Positions 34,935-43,160 of a stretch of DNA of 64,000 nucleotides are shown here, one piece after another; positions within the stretch are counted from its first letter, which is position 1, and every line of letters starts with the position of its first letter. The position numbers and the translations under genes were made by a program. The notes under the pieces are model-generated. The model ran no database searches. It saw only the letters and a program-made list of their open reading frames with translations, and was not told where the DNA came from. The DNA is from an uncultured Actinomycetes bacterium. Lineage in GTDB: Bacteria; Actinomycetota; Acidimicrobiia; Acidimicrobiales; RAAP-2. The stretch is taken from NCBI GenBank assembly GCA_903893745.1, contig CAITNF010000013.1:86237-150236 (forward strand), written 5' to 3'.

Positions 34935-36207
34935 CCTCGCCGGAAAGCGAGTCGGCATCTTTGGTTACGGCGTAGAGGGCCGCGCCACCGCAGAACGTCT
35001 GGGTGACAACGCCACCGTGATCCTCGTTGACGACGCCCCTGGTCGTGGTGACCACGTGCTCGTCACCAGCGAAGGCGGACACGAAGCTCTGTTGAACTGT
35101 GACGTCGTCGTAAAGGGTCCCGGGATTCCTCGCCGACGCGAGGACGTCCTCGCACTCGAAGCCCACGGCGTGCGGGTCACTTCAGCGCTCAACCTCTGGC
35201 TCCACGAGATCGATCGCCGTCGCGTCATCGCCGTCACAGGCACCAAGGGCAAGTCCACGACTACGTCGCTCATCACCTTTTTCTTGCGGTGCCTCGGCGA
35301 ACCAGCCCAGTCACTCGGCAATATTGGCCAACCTCCCTACGACCTGCACGTTGACACGTCGTTGGGTTGGCTCGTGGTCGAGGTGTCGAGCTACCAGTGT
35401 GTTGATCTGGAACTCGCACCGGCCACGGTGGTCGTTACCTCACTGGGAGCCGACCACCTCGACTGGCACGGTTCACTTGAGCAGTATCAGAGTGACAAAC
35501 TTTCGCTGACTCGAGCTGCGGGTCCCCATCAGACCTTCGTCGCTGACGTGCCCTCCCTACGCGAGGTCGCAGGTGAACTGGGTGGCGACGTATCATTCGT
35601 GACTCCTGCTCACCACGAACTCGTGGAGGCTCTTGGACTGCTTGGTGCACACAACGACGACAACGTCAGTCTCGCCGTCGAGGTCGTTGCGCGACTGACT
35701 GGCAAAACCCCAGGTGAAGTGGCCAACAGCGTGCTCGTCCTGGCCCGCGACTTTGTCCCCTTGCGAGGACGCCTCACACTTATTGCCAGCGAAGTCCGCA
35801 GTGGCGGTACCATTCGCTACGTCGACGACGGGCTCGCGACTTCAGAACTTCCAACTATCGCGGCCCTTCAGATCTTTCGTGACGAAGCAGTCGCACTAAT
35901 TGTGGGCGGATTTGATCGCGGTGTTGATTACTCCTCACTCGCGTCAGTCATTACTAATCGAACCCCACCCACGCTCTTGCTCACCATGGGCGAAGCTGGC
36001 GAGCGGATTGGTTGGGCAGTCCGTGCACTCGCTGCGACCCTTGAGCAGGTGCCGGTCCACGACATGAGTGAAGCGGTGCAGGCAGCGCGCGAGTTTCTCC
36101 AGCACGGGGGTGTCGTGCTCTTATCTCCGGCGGCACCGAGTTTCGACCAGTTTCAAAACTGGGAAGAACGATCAAATTCGTTCGCTACGGCATGTTTTAG
36201 AACATGA
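34909..36207 (+). CDS. murD2: UDP-MurNAc-L-Ala--L-glutamate ligase (MurD2)
   Basis: The start is GTG 34909 (MFRPTGFADLAGKRVGIFG) after AAGGGAT; the TTG at 34876 is less likely. The protein has 432 residues and is a Mur ligase: IFGYGVEGRATAERL, ATP loop VTGTKGKSTTTSLI (GTNGKST in MurD), VEVSSYQC, TSLGADHLDWHGSLEQYQSDK, and C-terminal YVDDGLATSELPTIAAL. Pairing with murL and the GTKGKST loop favour L-Glu-adding MurD2 over ordinary D-Glu-adding MurD. A second murD elsewhere would be informative. Confidence 0.88.
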   Translation: MFRPTGFADLAGKRVGIFGYGVEGRATAERLGDNATVILVDDAPGRGDHVLVTSEGGHEALLNCDVVVKGPGIPRRREDVLALEAHGVRVTSALNLWLHEIDRRRVIAVTGTKGKSTTTSLITFFLRCLGEPAQSLGNIGQPPYDLHVDTSLGWLVVEVSSYQCVDLELAPATVVVTSLGADHLDWHGSLEQYQSDKLSLTRAAGPHQTFVADVPSLREVAGELGGDVSFVTPAHHELVEALGLLGAHNDDNVSLAVEVVARLTGKTPGEVANSVLVLARDFVPLRGRLTLIASEVRSGGTIRYVDDGLATSELPTIAALQIFRDEAVALIVGGFDRGVDYSSLASVITNRTPPTLLLTMGEAGERIGWAVRALAATLEQVPVHDMSEAVQAAREFLQHGGVVLLSPAAPSFDQFQNWEERSNSFATACFRT

Positions 36208-36286
36208 ACCTCGTGGTAACAGTGAGGCGAGCGAACTGACTCGTACGGAATTTTAGTTCCGCCTCTTCACTCGCCTAGCAAGTAGT

Positions 36287-36327
36287 TCGTGTGGGCTGGT
36301 GTCATAAACACCCACCAACCCACACGA
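36287..36327. terminator. Bidirectional hairpin between murD2 and the repeat-protein gene
   Basis: TCGTGTGGGCTGGTG and CACCAACCCACACGA pair as a 15-bp stem with one mismatch and an 11-base loop. It lies between two convergent genes, with no strong U tract on either side. Confidence 0.7.
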
Positions 36328-36334
36328 CAACTAT

Positions 36335-39300
36335 TTAAGTAAGAATAATTTTTGGTGACGCGACAATTGCGGTCAATGTACCGCCTGGAGTCGACTCTTG
36401 CATTACTGCCCACGTCTGCCCAGGACTTGATACCACACTCCCCGAGGTTGCTGCCCCTGTCCCTGTTCCCGTCGTGTCACCGTAGGTGATCGTCAAAACT
36501 CCCGAGCCCGCAAGAGCGCTCGTCAAGGTAATAGTGATGACCTGACCCACCACCGTCACCGTGCAACCGGGGGAACACGTCACGTAACCAGCGGCCGAAG
36601 AAGAGGTTGATGGCGCTGACCAACCAGTCGGTACCGTCAGCGTAATCTTTGCTCCAACTGCCATTCCCGCAGGTTCAGCAGTGTAGGTAAAGACAATCGT
36701 GTGACCAGTAGAGCTGTGTGCGAGCGTGGTGGTCGTTGAGGTCATGGTGCCCAGACCATCACCCGGCGTCACATTGATCGACGGCGAACTCGCGAGGTCC
36801 GTTAAGGTCCCGCCGCCCCACGAATTTTCTTGGGTAACCCACGTTGTAGCTCCGACGGCGCTCGGGGCAGTCGCCCCTGGGCCACCCCCGGTGGTACTGC
36901 CGTAGGTGATCACAATGGTGTGACCAACCGCTAGACCGCCAGCCCCGACTGTCACCGTGATGGTCCCTGAAACAGGGATGTCAATCGTGACTGCGGCAGC
37001 GCCGTCAAAGCTGACGACGGAGTAGCCTTCAGCTGACCCGTTTGCTGATGGTACCGACCACCCAGCCGGTACGGTCAACGTAACTTGTGCGCCATTCTGC
37101 AGTGCTGCGGTCGCGGTGTAGGTGAAGACAATTGTTTGACCGGTGTCCGCCGGAAGCACCGTGGTCGTCGTGGTCGTCATGGTGCCCACGCCATCAAGAG
37201 CGCTGACGTTCACCAACGGTGAACCACCAAGTGCGGTTAGTGTGCCACCGGCACTTCCCTTTTCGGTAGCTGTCCAAGTCTGGTCGCCCACGGTGGATGA
37301 CGCAGTCGCGCCAGCACCAGTACCCGCCCTACTTCCGTAGGTAATGACAATTGTCTGACCGATGGTCAACAAGGCCGGGAGTGTCACCGTTATCGTTTGA
37401 GAATTCACCGAAACATTGCTGGTAGAGGCGGCTACACCATTAATGCTGGCAATCGTGTAGCCATTGGCCGACGGACTCGTTGATGGTGCCGACCAGCCAG
37501 TCGGTACAGTCAACGTAACTTGTGCGCCAGCTGCCATGGGGCCCGCGGCAGTGTAGGTAAATACCAGCGAATTTCCAGTTGAGTTCGCAAAAACGTGACT
37601 CGTCGGTGTGGTCATACTTCCCTGGCCGTCACCATCCGAGATAGCAATGATCGGTGAGCTCGCAATAGTCGTCAGCGTGCCAAGCAACGTCGACTTTTGC
37701 TGAGTCGTCCAGACAGCACTACCAACAGTTGCAGGTGCTGTTGCCCCTAGTCCGCCACCAGTCGTACTGCCGTAGGTGATCACAATGGTGTGGCCCGAGG
37801 CTAACGCTGAAGTGAGGGTAACCGTGATGATGTTGAGTCCGACGCCAGTGATAGTGACGTTCGACGTTGAATCACCACTGCCATCAATATTGGCAACCGT
37901 GTAACCGGGATCACTAAGCGGAGTGATTACTGGAAGGTCCCAGCCAGTGGGCACTTGGAGAGTAATTTTTGAACCGCTCGCCATCAAACTCGCTGAAGTG
38001 TAGGTGAACACAATTGTGTTGTTGCCTGAACCTTGCAAGAAGCTCGTAGGCGACGCCGTCATGGTGCCAAGTCCGTCACCCGACAGTGCAATCAGCGGCG
38101 ATGAAACAATCGTCGTTAGCGATCCACCAGAAGTGGACTCTTGCTGGGTCGTCCAAGTCTGCGCGGGACCAACCGCCGGTGCCGTTGCAGTGTTACCCGA
38201 GCCGTAGGTCACGGTGATTGTCCCCGAGCTCGCGAGCGACGAAGTGAGGGTAACCGTAATGAGTTGTGAACTCACCGTCACGGTACCCGATGACGAGGTC
38301 GTGTAACCAGCACCCGCCGAGGTCGCCGGAGCCGTCCAACCCGTAGGCACCGCCAACGTAATCTTGGCGCCCACGGCCATTGCGGCACTCGCGGTGTACG
38401 TAAAGACAATCTGGTTAGCCGATGAGCCACCGACCACTCCACTGGTCGAACTCACCATCGTGCCAAGTCCGTCACCGGGAGTCACGTTGATTGATGGCGA
38501 CGACGCCAAGGACGTCAGCGTTCCAGCCGCTGATGACTTCTCCTGGGTCGTCCACGTCGCGGCACCGACAGTATTAGTAGCAACCGCAGTACCGCCGGAA
38601 CCGTACGTAATGGTGAGAGTGCCATTGGTGGCGAGCGAGACGTTCGAGATGGTCAGTAACTGAGAAGCGACTGTCTTCACCACGGTCGTGGTTGAACCAG
38701 TCACGGTCACGTAACCAGGACCCGCCGTGGTGGCCGGAGCCGTCCAACCCGTTGGAATGGCCAAGGTGACTGCACCAAGAGTAATGGGGCTCGTCGCGGT
38801 GTAGGTGAAGATAATCGCGTGGCTCGACCCCGGCAGCACCGTGGCGGTGTTGGCTGTCATGGTGCCCAGACCATCACCACCCACCGTGATGCTCGGTGAG
38901 CTACTAAGACCGGTCAAGGTTCCTAACGGGGTTGACTTCTCCAACGTCGTCCAGGTCTGGGGTAGGCCAGCGACCGGAGCCGTTGCGGTACCCGAACCAC
39001 TGCCGTAGACGATCGTGATTGTGTTACTTGCTGAAAGTGCCGAGGTGAGCGTTACCAAAATGGTGTTCGTGGACACAATGCTCACGGTGCCCGACGACGA
39101 CGTCACGTAACCCGCAGAGGTGGAACTACTGGTCTGCGGAACCGACCAGCCACTGGGCACGGTCACGCTGACCTGCGCGCCCACGGCCATGGCGCTCGCG
39201 GCGGTGTAGGTGAAGGTAATGGTGTTGCCCCCAGAAAGGGCAACTACTCCCGCGGTAGAGGCGCTAATCGAGCCCACACCGTCGCCGACGAAGGAGACGG

Positions 39301-40924
39301 TCGCCGTCTGGCTTATGGCCACGGCGTCAGTGGTGTCCGTCGCGGTGTAGGTCACGCTCTGGGCGACGAGGTCGGTAACACTGAAGGTCACGACGCCGTT
39401 CACGTTCGAAGTACCGGTGGGAGTGAAGGCTGAGCTACCCGAGCTGGCAACCAACGTGACGAGCTTGCCACTCACTGGCTGGCTCGACGCGCTGAGCAGC
39501 GTCACGGTAATGGTGGAAGCGGCAGTGCCGTTTGGCGTGACCGCCAAAGGACTGGCGACGACCGTCGAATTCGTCGCGTCAGCCTTGGCCGACACGGTAA
39601 TGAGTGAGGACGTCACGCTGAAGCTACCCACGCTGCTCGTGAAGGTGATCGAGTCCGAGGTTCCCGAGGTGCCAGTCAGGGTCAGGCTGGCAAAGGTCGC
39701 GTAGCCCGCGCTAAACGTTCCCGAGGTTACGTTGGTCAACGTGCCCGAACCGGTCGCGATGGCCGCGGTCACGGTGCCGGTGTTCTGGCTGGTCACCACG
39801 TTGCCGCCGGCGTCTTCAATGGCGACGACAGGCTGCGTCGTGAGCGCTACACCCGAACTGGCTCCGGCGGGGGCAGTCGTTATAGCTAGGGCAGCGGCGA
39901 CGCCAGCCGAAAGTGCGATGGTGTCTGACGTTGCGTCAGCCACGCCAACCTTGGAGAACGTCAGGGTGTAATTGCCGACGATGCCGTTCAGTACGAGTCC
40001 ACTAAAGGTGGCCACGCCGTGCACGATTGAGGCAGTTGAACTCGCGAGCGAGCCACTACCCGATGCCGACGCGGTGACGGTGCCCGTGGCCGTCGTTACG
40101 ACATCACCGAGCGAATCTTCGACCGTCACTGTTGGCTGCGTTGCGAGGGCGACGCCGTTCGACGCGGTCGCCGACGGCGAGGTGGTGAGCACCAGGTTCG
40201 TCGCGGCTTGCGCAATCGTCGAGACCACAACCTTGCGAGCAGTGGTGCCCTTGACGGTCTTGATTACGGTGTGCAGACTAACGAGTCCGCCGAGATACTT
40301 GGCTACGGCCTTGGCGCGACTGTTGGCCACGGCAGTGCTCGACGGCGCGTAACCCGTAATGGTCACCGAGGCGCCGGGGGTCAGCTTCTTGGCGAGCGCG
40401 CTCAAGGAAGTCTTTGACGAAGTGCTGAGCACCGAACTGGTGCCGGTGAAGCTCACTGTTGACGCACCGGGTCGGGAGTGTTGCACTCCAACGGTGACGT
40501 CAATGGCGTTACTCGTCACGCCGGTCAGTCCGACAGAATCAAAAGCGAGAATGTACGAACCAGCGGTACCGGTGATAGCGAGATTCTTGAACTTCGCTAC
40601 GCCCTTCACGATGGCGGCCGAGCTATTGGTCAAGGTTCCGTTACCCGAAGCCACGGTTGCGGTGACGCTACCGGAGATGCTTTTCACTACGACACCGTTG
40701 TCGTCTTCAACCTTGATCACGGGCTGGGTACGAAGCACCTTGCCGGTGGTCTGAGCCGCTGATGGTTGCGTGGTGAGTACCAACGTGGTGGGACTGCCCG
40801 CCGCGGACGCGGCACTGGAGAGCACGACACCTAATCCACCGGCCATGAGGACCGCGACCAGTGAGGTCCTGCCCACGACTCGACGAACACCAGTACTGAA
40901 CCCGCTCAAGGTCTCAAACTTCAT
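36335..40924 (-). CDS. Large secreted repeat protein with Ig-like, OmpA-like and seven C-terminal repeats
   Basis: The start is ATG 40924 (MKFETLSGFSTG) after AAGGTGG; the track start adds four codons. The protein has 1529 residues with a signal peptide ending near ASAAGS. Domains in order: an Ig-like unit (LVLTTQPS...VED), an OmpA-like segment (VTITGYAPSSTAVANSRAKAVAKYL), further LTT.PS/LTTQPV units, a Big_1-like unit (KLVTLVASSG...FSVTDLVAQ), then seven repeats of about 130-150 residues from residue 550 on. Each repeat begins GDGLGTMT or a variant, contains VFTYTA...G..ITLTVPTGWSAP...GY and ITYGS, and ends TW.TQE.S..GTLT.LASSPSI. Cys is almost absent. It probably forms a long surface fibre or S-layer-like stalk. 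No catalytic site is visible. Unit 1 type is shared with the gene at 1-2339. Confidence 0.85.
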   Translation of the reverse strand: MKFETLSGFSTGVRRVVGRTSLVAVLMAGGLGVVLSSAASAAGSPTTLVLTTQPSAAQTTGKVLRTQPVIKVEDDNGVVVKSISGSVTATVASGNGTLTNSSAAIVKGVAKFKNLAITGTAGSYILAFDSVGLTGVTSNAIDVTVGVQHSRPGASTVSFTGTSSVLSTSSKTSLSALAKKLTPGASVTITGYAPSSTAVANSRAKAVAKYLGGLVSLHTVIKTVKGTTARKVVVSTIAQAATNLVLTTSPSATASNGVALATQPTVTVEDSLGDVVTTATGTVTASASGSGSLASSTASIVHGVATFSGLVLNGIVGNYTLTFSKVGVADATSDTIALSAGVAAALAITTAPAGASSGVALTTQPVVAIEDAGGNVVTSQNTGTVTAAIATGSGTLTNVTSGTFSAGYATFASLTLTGTSGTSDSITFTSSVGSFSVTSSLITVSAKADATNSTVVASPLAVTPNGTAASTITVTLLSASSQPVSGKLVTLVASSGSSAFTPTGTSNVNGVVTFSVTDLVAQSVTYTATDTTDAVAISQTATVSFVGDGVGSISASTAGVVALSGGNTITFTYTAASAMAVGAQVSVTVPSGWSVPQTSSSTSAGYVTSSSGTVSIVSTNTILVTLTSALSASNTITIVYGSGSGTATAPVAGLPQTWTTLEKSTPLGTLTGLSSSPSITVGGDGLGTMTANTATVLPGSSHAIIFTYTATSPITLGAVTLAIPTGWTAPATTAGPGYVTVTGSTTTVVKTVASQLLTISNVSLATNGTLTITYGSGGTAVATNTVGAATWTTQEKSSAAGTLTSLASSPSINVTPGDGLGTMVSSTSGVVGGSSANQIVFTYTASAAMAVGAKITLAVPTGWTAPATSAGAGYTTSSSGTVTVSSQLITVTLTSSLASSGTITVTYGSGNTATAPAVGPAQTWTTQQESTSGGSLTTIVSSPLIALSGDGLGTMTASPTSFLQGSGNNTIVFTYTSASLMASGSKITLQVPTGWDLPVITPLSDPGYTVANIDGSGDSTSNVTITGVGLNIITVTLTSALASGHTIVITYGSTTGGGLGATAPATVGSAVWTTQQKSTLLGTLTTIASSPIIAISDGDGQGSMTTPTSHVFANSTGNSLVFTYTAAGPMAAGAQVTLTVPTGWSAPSTSPSANGYTIASINGVAASTSNVSVNSQTITVTLPALLTIGQTIVITYGSRAGTGAGATASSTVGDQTWTATEKGSAGGTLTALGGSPLVNVSALDGVGTMTTTTTTVLPADTGQTIVFTYTATAALQNGAQVTLTVPAGWSVPSANGSAEGYSVVSFDGAAAVTIDIPVSGTITVTVGAGGLAVGHTIVITYGSTTGGGPGATAPSAVGATTWVTQENSWGGGTLTDLASSPSINVTPGDGLGTMTSTTTTLAHSSTGHTIVFTYTAEPAGMAVGAKITLTVPTGWSAPSTSSSAAGYVTCSPGCTVTVVGQVITITLTSALAGSGVLTITYGDTTGTGTGAATSGSVVSSPGQTWAVMQESTPGGTLTAIVASPKIILT

Positions 40925-40963
40925 GACAGAACCCACCTTAAAATTGACGTAGATGCACCAAAG

Positions 40964-40992
40964 AACGTAGTGGCCATCAGGTGACCTGTCAA
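40964..40992 (-). promoter_or_regulatory. Promoter of the large repeat-protein gene
   Basis: The minus strand has TTGACA (40987-40992), exactly 17 bases, then TACGTT (40964-40969). The expected start leaves a leader of about 33 bases containing AAGGTGG. A perfect -35 suggests strong sigma-70 expression. Confidence 0.65.
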
Positions 40993-41340
40993 AGCAAGGG
41001 GCCCAGAAAGTCGTTCGAAACCTCGAAACTCACTGGCGGTAGTGGCGCGAACGCGCTGGCACCTCAACTGCGAAGCACAGAATCGGGGGGCTATTCGTGG
41101 GACTTTACGCCGAAACACTGTGTTGCAGTAATCGAGCCGACCCGTTGTACCGATGAGCGACTCATCAAAAACGGCGCTACTGGCCAGATGCATAAGATTT
41201 TTTCAGTAGGTAAGAAATTCCTTTGAAATTTCTGTGCACTTGCTTTCAGTGCCGAGTTAAGCCCCGCCTGGCTTCCGAGCCCCCACCGCCCTGGGTCCAT
41301 CGCGCACCGCTCGCAACTCGGCGTCACGTGACGAAGTGGG
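40993..41340. other. Intergenic region without a gene
   Basis: ORFs here have no family resemblance and lack coding character. Two inverted repeats are visible: GATGAG-CGA-CTCATC (41152-41166) and AGAAATT-7-AATTTCT (41213-41233). They could be operators or weak terminators. Nothing else is recognised. Confidence 0.5.
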
Positions 41341-41343
41341 TGG

Positions 41344-41416
41344 AGCCTGGGGTGGGAATCGAACCCACGACCTACGCATTACGAATGCGTTGCTCTGCCG
41401 ACTGAGCTACCCAGGC
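41344..41416 (-). tRNA. tRNA-Thr (anticodon CGT)
   Basis: The minus strand has acceptor GCCTGGG/CCCAGGC, D-arm GCTC/GAGC, anticodon stem ACGCA/TGCGT with loop TTCGTAA (anticodon CGT) and T loop TTCGATT. CCA is encoded at 41341-41343. Confidence 0.96.
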
Positions 41417-41464
41417 GCAACGAGCAACATTACCCGATTCAACGGTGCAGTGACGTGGGGCGAC

Positions 41465-42553
41465 TCAAATCGTCATTAACGACAACATCAGATCGTGCAG
41501 GAGCAACGTCTCATCGACATTTGAACTCAGTCGACGCGACGTTTCAGCCACGACGTCAATTGCGCGAAGCGCGGCATCGACCCGCTGTTCACTGCGCACT
41601 TCGCCACGGACACGGTCATCGAGACTCGACAGCATTCTTTCGCGATAGGCACCGGTGAGCGCACTGAGGCCAAAACGCAGTTCATCAATTCGAAACCGGC
41701 GCTGCTCGCGTTTGTACTGGGCTTCAATCTCCTTGCGGTTGGCGACTGACCGGTGACCCATTGCGCGGGCTTCACTGACGCGTCGCTCGAGTTCTTCGTC
41801 TTGGAGCTGCACCAGTGGCGCTAACGCGTCATTTAACGCACTGACTATTTCGCTGGCCAACTCCGCTGATTTGGCCGCAGTGCCGGTAAGTCGCGTCGGG
41901 ACCGATCGCCACCGATCGAGCCGACTCGAGAGCGTTGCGTCACCGACGAGTACTCGGGCCCGTCGAAGATTACCCCCCGCCGCTGCCGCACAAAGTTGTG
42001 CAACCTCGTGGCTCACACCATCAGCGACCAATATTTCGACGAGGTCGCCTTCACTTAGTGACTTCAATCGAACCTCGACACAACGCGACACAATCGTGTC
42101 CAGCGCACCAGGTACGTCCTCGGCGGTCAGCAAGAAGATCGTTCTAGGTGGTGGCTCCTCGAGTGACTTCAACAACGCGGCGGCCGACGGTGACGGACCA
42201 GTCGTCGTGAGTTCAACTTCATCGAGAATGACGATCTGGTAACCGGCACCGAGTGGCCGACGACGACTCACCTTTTCGGCTTCGCGAATCTCGTCAACTC
42301 GCCACGAGAGCCCTGAACGCTCGAGCACGACCACGTCGGGATCGTTACCCGACAGCACTAAGCGACAGGACTCACAGACTCCACAGCCGTGTTCGCGACA
42401 CTGCAGAGCCGCCGCGAACGTGACCACCGCGTCGTGCAGACTCGAGCCCACGGGACCAGTAAAGAGGTAGGCGTGAACCGGGTGCTGGACGTACTGACGA
42501 AGTAATGTCACCGCTTGGTGTTGGCCGACCAGTCGAGAAAAGACGTCAGTCAC
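41465..42553 (-). CDS. holB: DNA polymerase III delta' subunit
   Basis: The protein has 362 residues: LVGQHQAVTLLRQYVQHPVHAYLFTGPVGSSLHDAVVTFA, a zinc module CREHGCGVCESC, ILDEVELTTTGPSPSAAALLKSLEEPP and SRCVEVRLKSLSE. The Walker A position reads GPVGSSLHD, without the Lys, as expected for delta', which does not hydrolyse ATP. It is part of the clamp loader. It overlaps tmk by eight bases, the usual tmk-holB order. Confidence 0.93.
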   Translation of the reverse strand: MTDVFSRLVGQHQAVTLLRQYVQHPVHAYLFTGPVGSSLHDAVVTFAAALQCREHGCGVCESCRLVLSGNDPDVVVLERSGLSWRVDEIREAEKVSRRRPLGAGYQIVILDEVELTTTGPSPSAAALLKSLEEPPPRTIFLLTAEDVPGALDTIVSRCVEVRLKSLSEGDLVEILVADGVSHEVAQLCAAAAGGNLRRARVLVGDATLSSRLDRWRSVPTRLTGTAAKSAELASEIVSALNDALAPLVQLQDEELERRVSEARAMGHRSVANRKEIEAQYKREQRRFRIDELRFGLSALTGAYRERMLSSLDDRVRGEVRSEQRVDAALRAIDVVAETSRRLSSNVDETLLLHDLMLSLMTI

Positions 42554-43160
42554 GCGACCACGTCAACCGTGCGAGTCGCTCTTCGATGATGGCGGCGACC
42601 TCATCTTCGCTGCTCGCACCGTCAACCACGAACCAACCTTGCGTATCGTTCGCCGCCATCTCGAGGTAACCCTGGCGCACCCGCTCGTGAAAGTTGAGAT
42701 CGGCTGACTCAAAGCGATCCTCGTGATTGCGAGCTCGACGTTCGTTCGCCGTGTCCAGCGCCAGGTCAATCAAGATGGTGAGGTCGGCCCGACAGTCACC
42801 AATCGCCAATTCGGTCGCGGCCATGAGGTCAGCCAGGTCGACCCCCCGACCGTAGCCCTGGTAGGCGAGGGTCGAGGCGAAAAAGCGATCGCTCACGACG
42901 CTGCGACCACTCGCGAGGGTGGGCTCAATCACCGAACGCACGTGGTGTGATCGATCGGCGAGCATCAACAGTGCCTCAGTCGCCGGGGTCATCGGCGTTG
43001 CCGCGTCGAGTAACCACCGTCGCAGTTCTACGCCGAGTGGAGTGTCGCCCGGTTCAAAAGTAAACAGCGCGTCGTAGCGCTCGGCCACGCGGCGAGCCTG
43101 CGTGCTCTTGCCGCTGGCGTCAATACCTTCAAAGACGAGGAAGAGTCCTCGCCCCATCAC
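42546..43160 (-). CDS. tmk: Thymidylate kinase
   Basis: The protein has 204 residues. The P-loop is LVFEGIDASGKSTQARRVAERY, and DRFFASTLAYQGYGRGVDLADL and LTILIDLAL follow. It phosphorylates dTMP to dTDP. Either GTG 43160 or ATG 43157 may start translation, and both overlap the topA stop (GTGATGG). Confidence 0.95.
   Translation of the reverse strand: MMGRGLFLVFEGIDASGKSTQARRVAERYDALFTFEPGDTPLGVELRRWLLDAATPMTPATEALLMLADRSHHVRSVIEPTLASGRSVVSDRFFASTLAYQGYGRGVDLADLMAATELAIGDCRADLTILIDLALDTANERRARNHEDRFESADLNFHERVRQGYLEMAANDTQGWFVVDGASSEDEVAAIIEERLARLTWSRD

Noticed and set aside
36335-40924. Tandem DNA repeats as a CRISPR or satellite array
   Set aside because: The repeats are long, diverged and kept in frame, so they are protein repeats. 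No short identical repeats with spacers are present anywhere in the window.
40921-41193. Minus-strand 90-residue ORF upstream of the large repeat gene
   Set aside because: It covers the TTGACA promoter and the ribosome site of the downstream gene and has no coding character.
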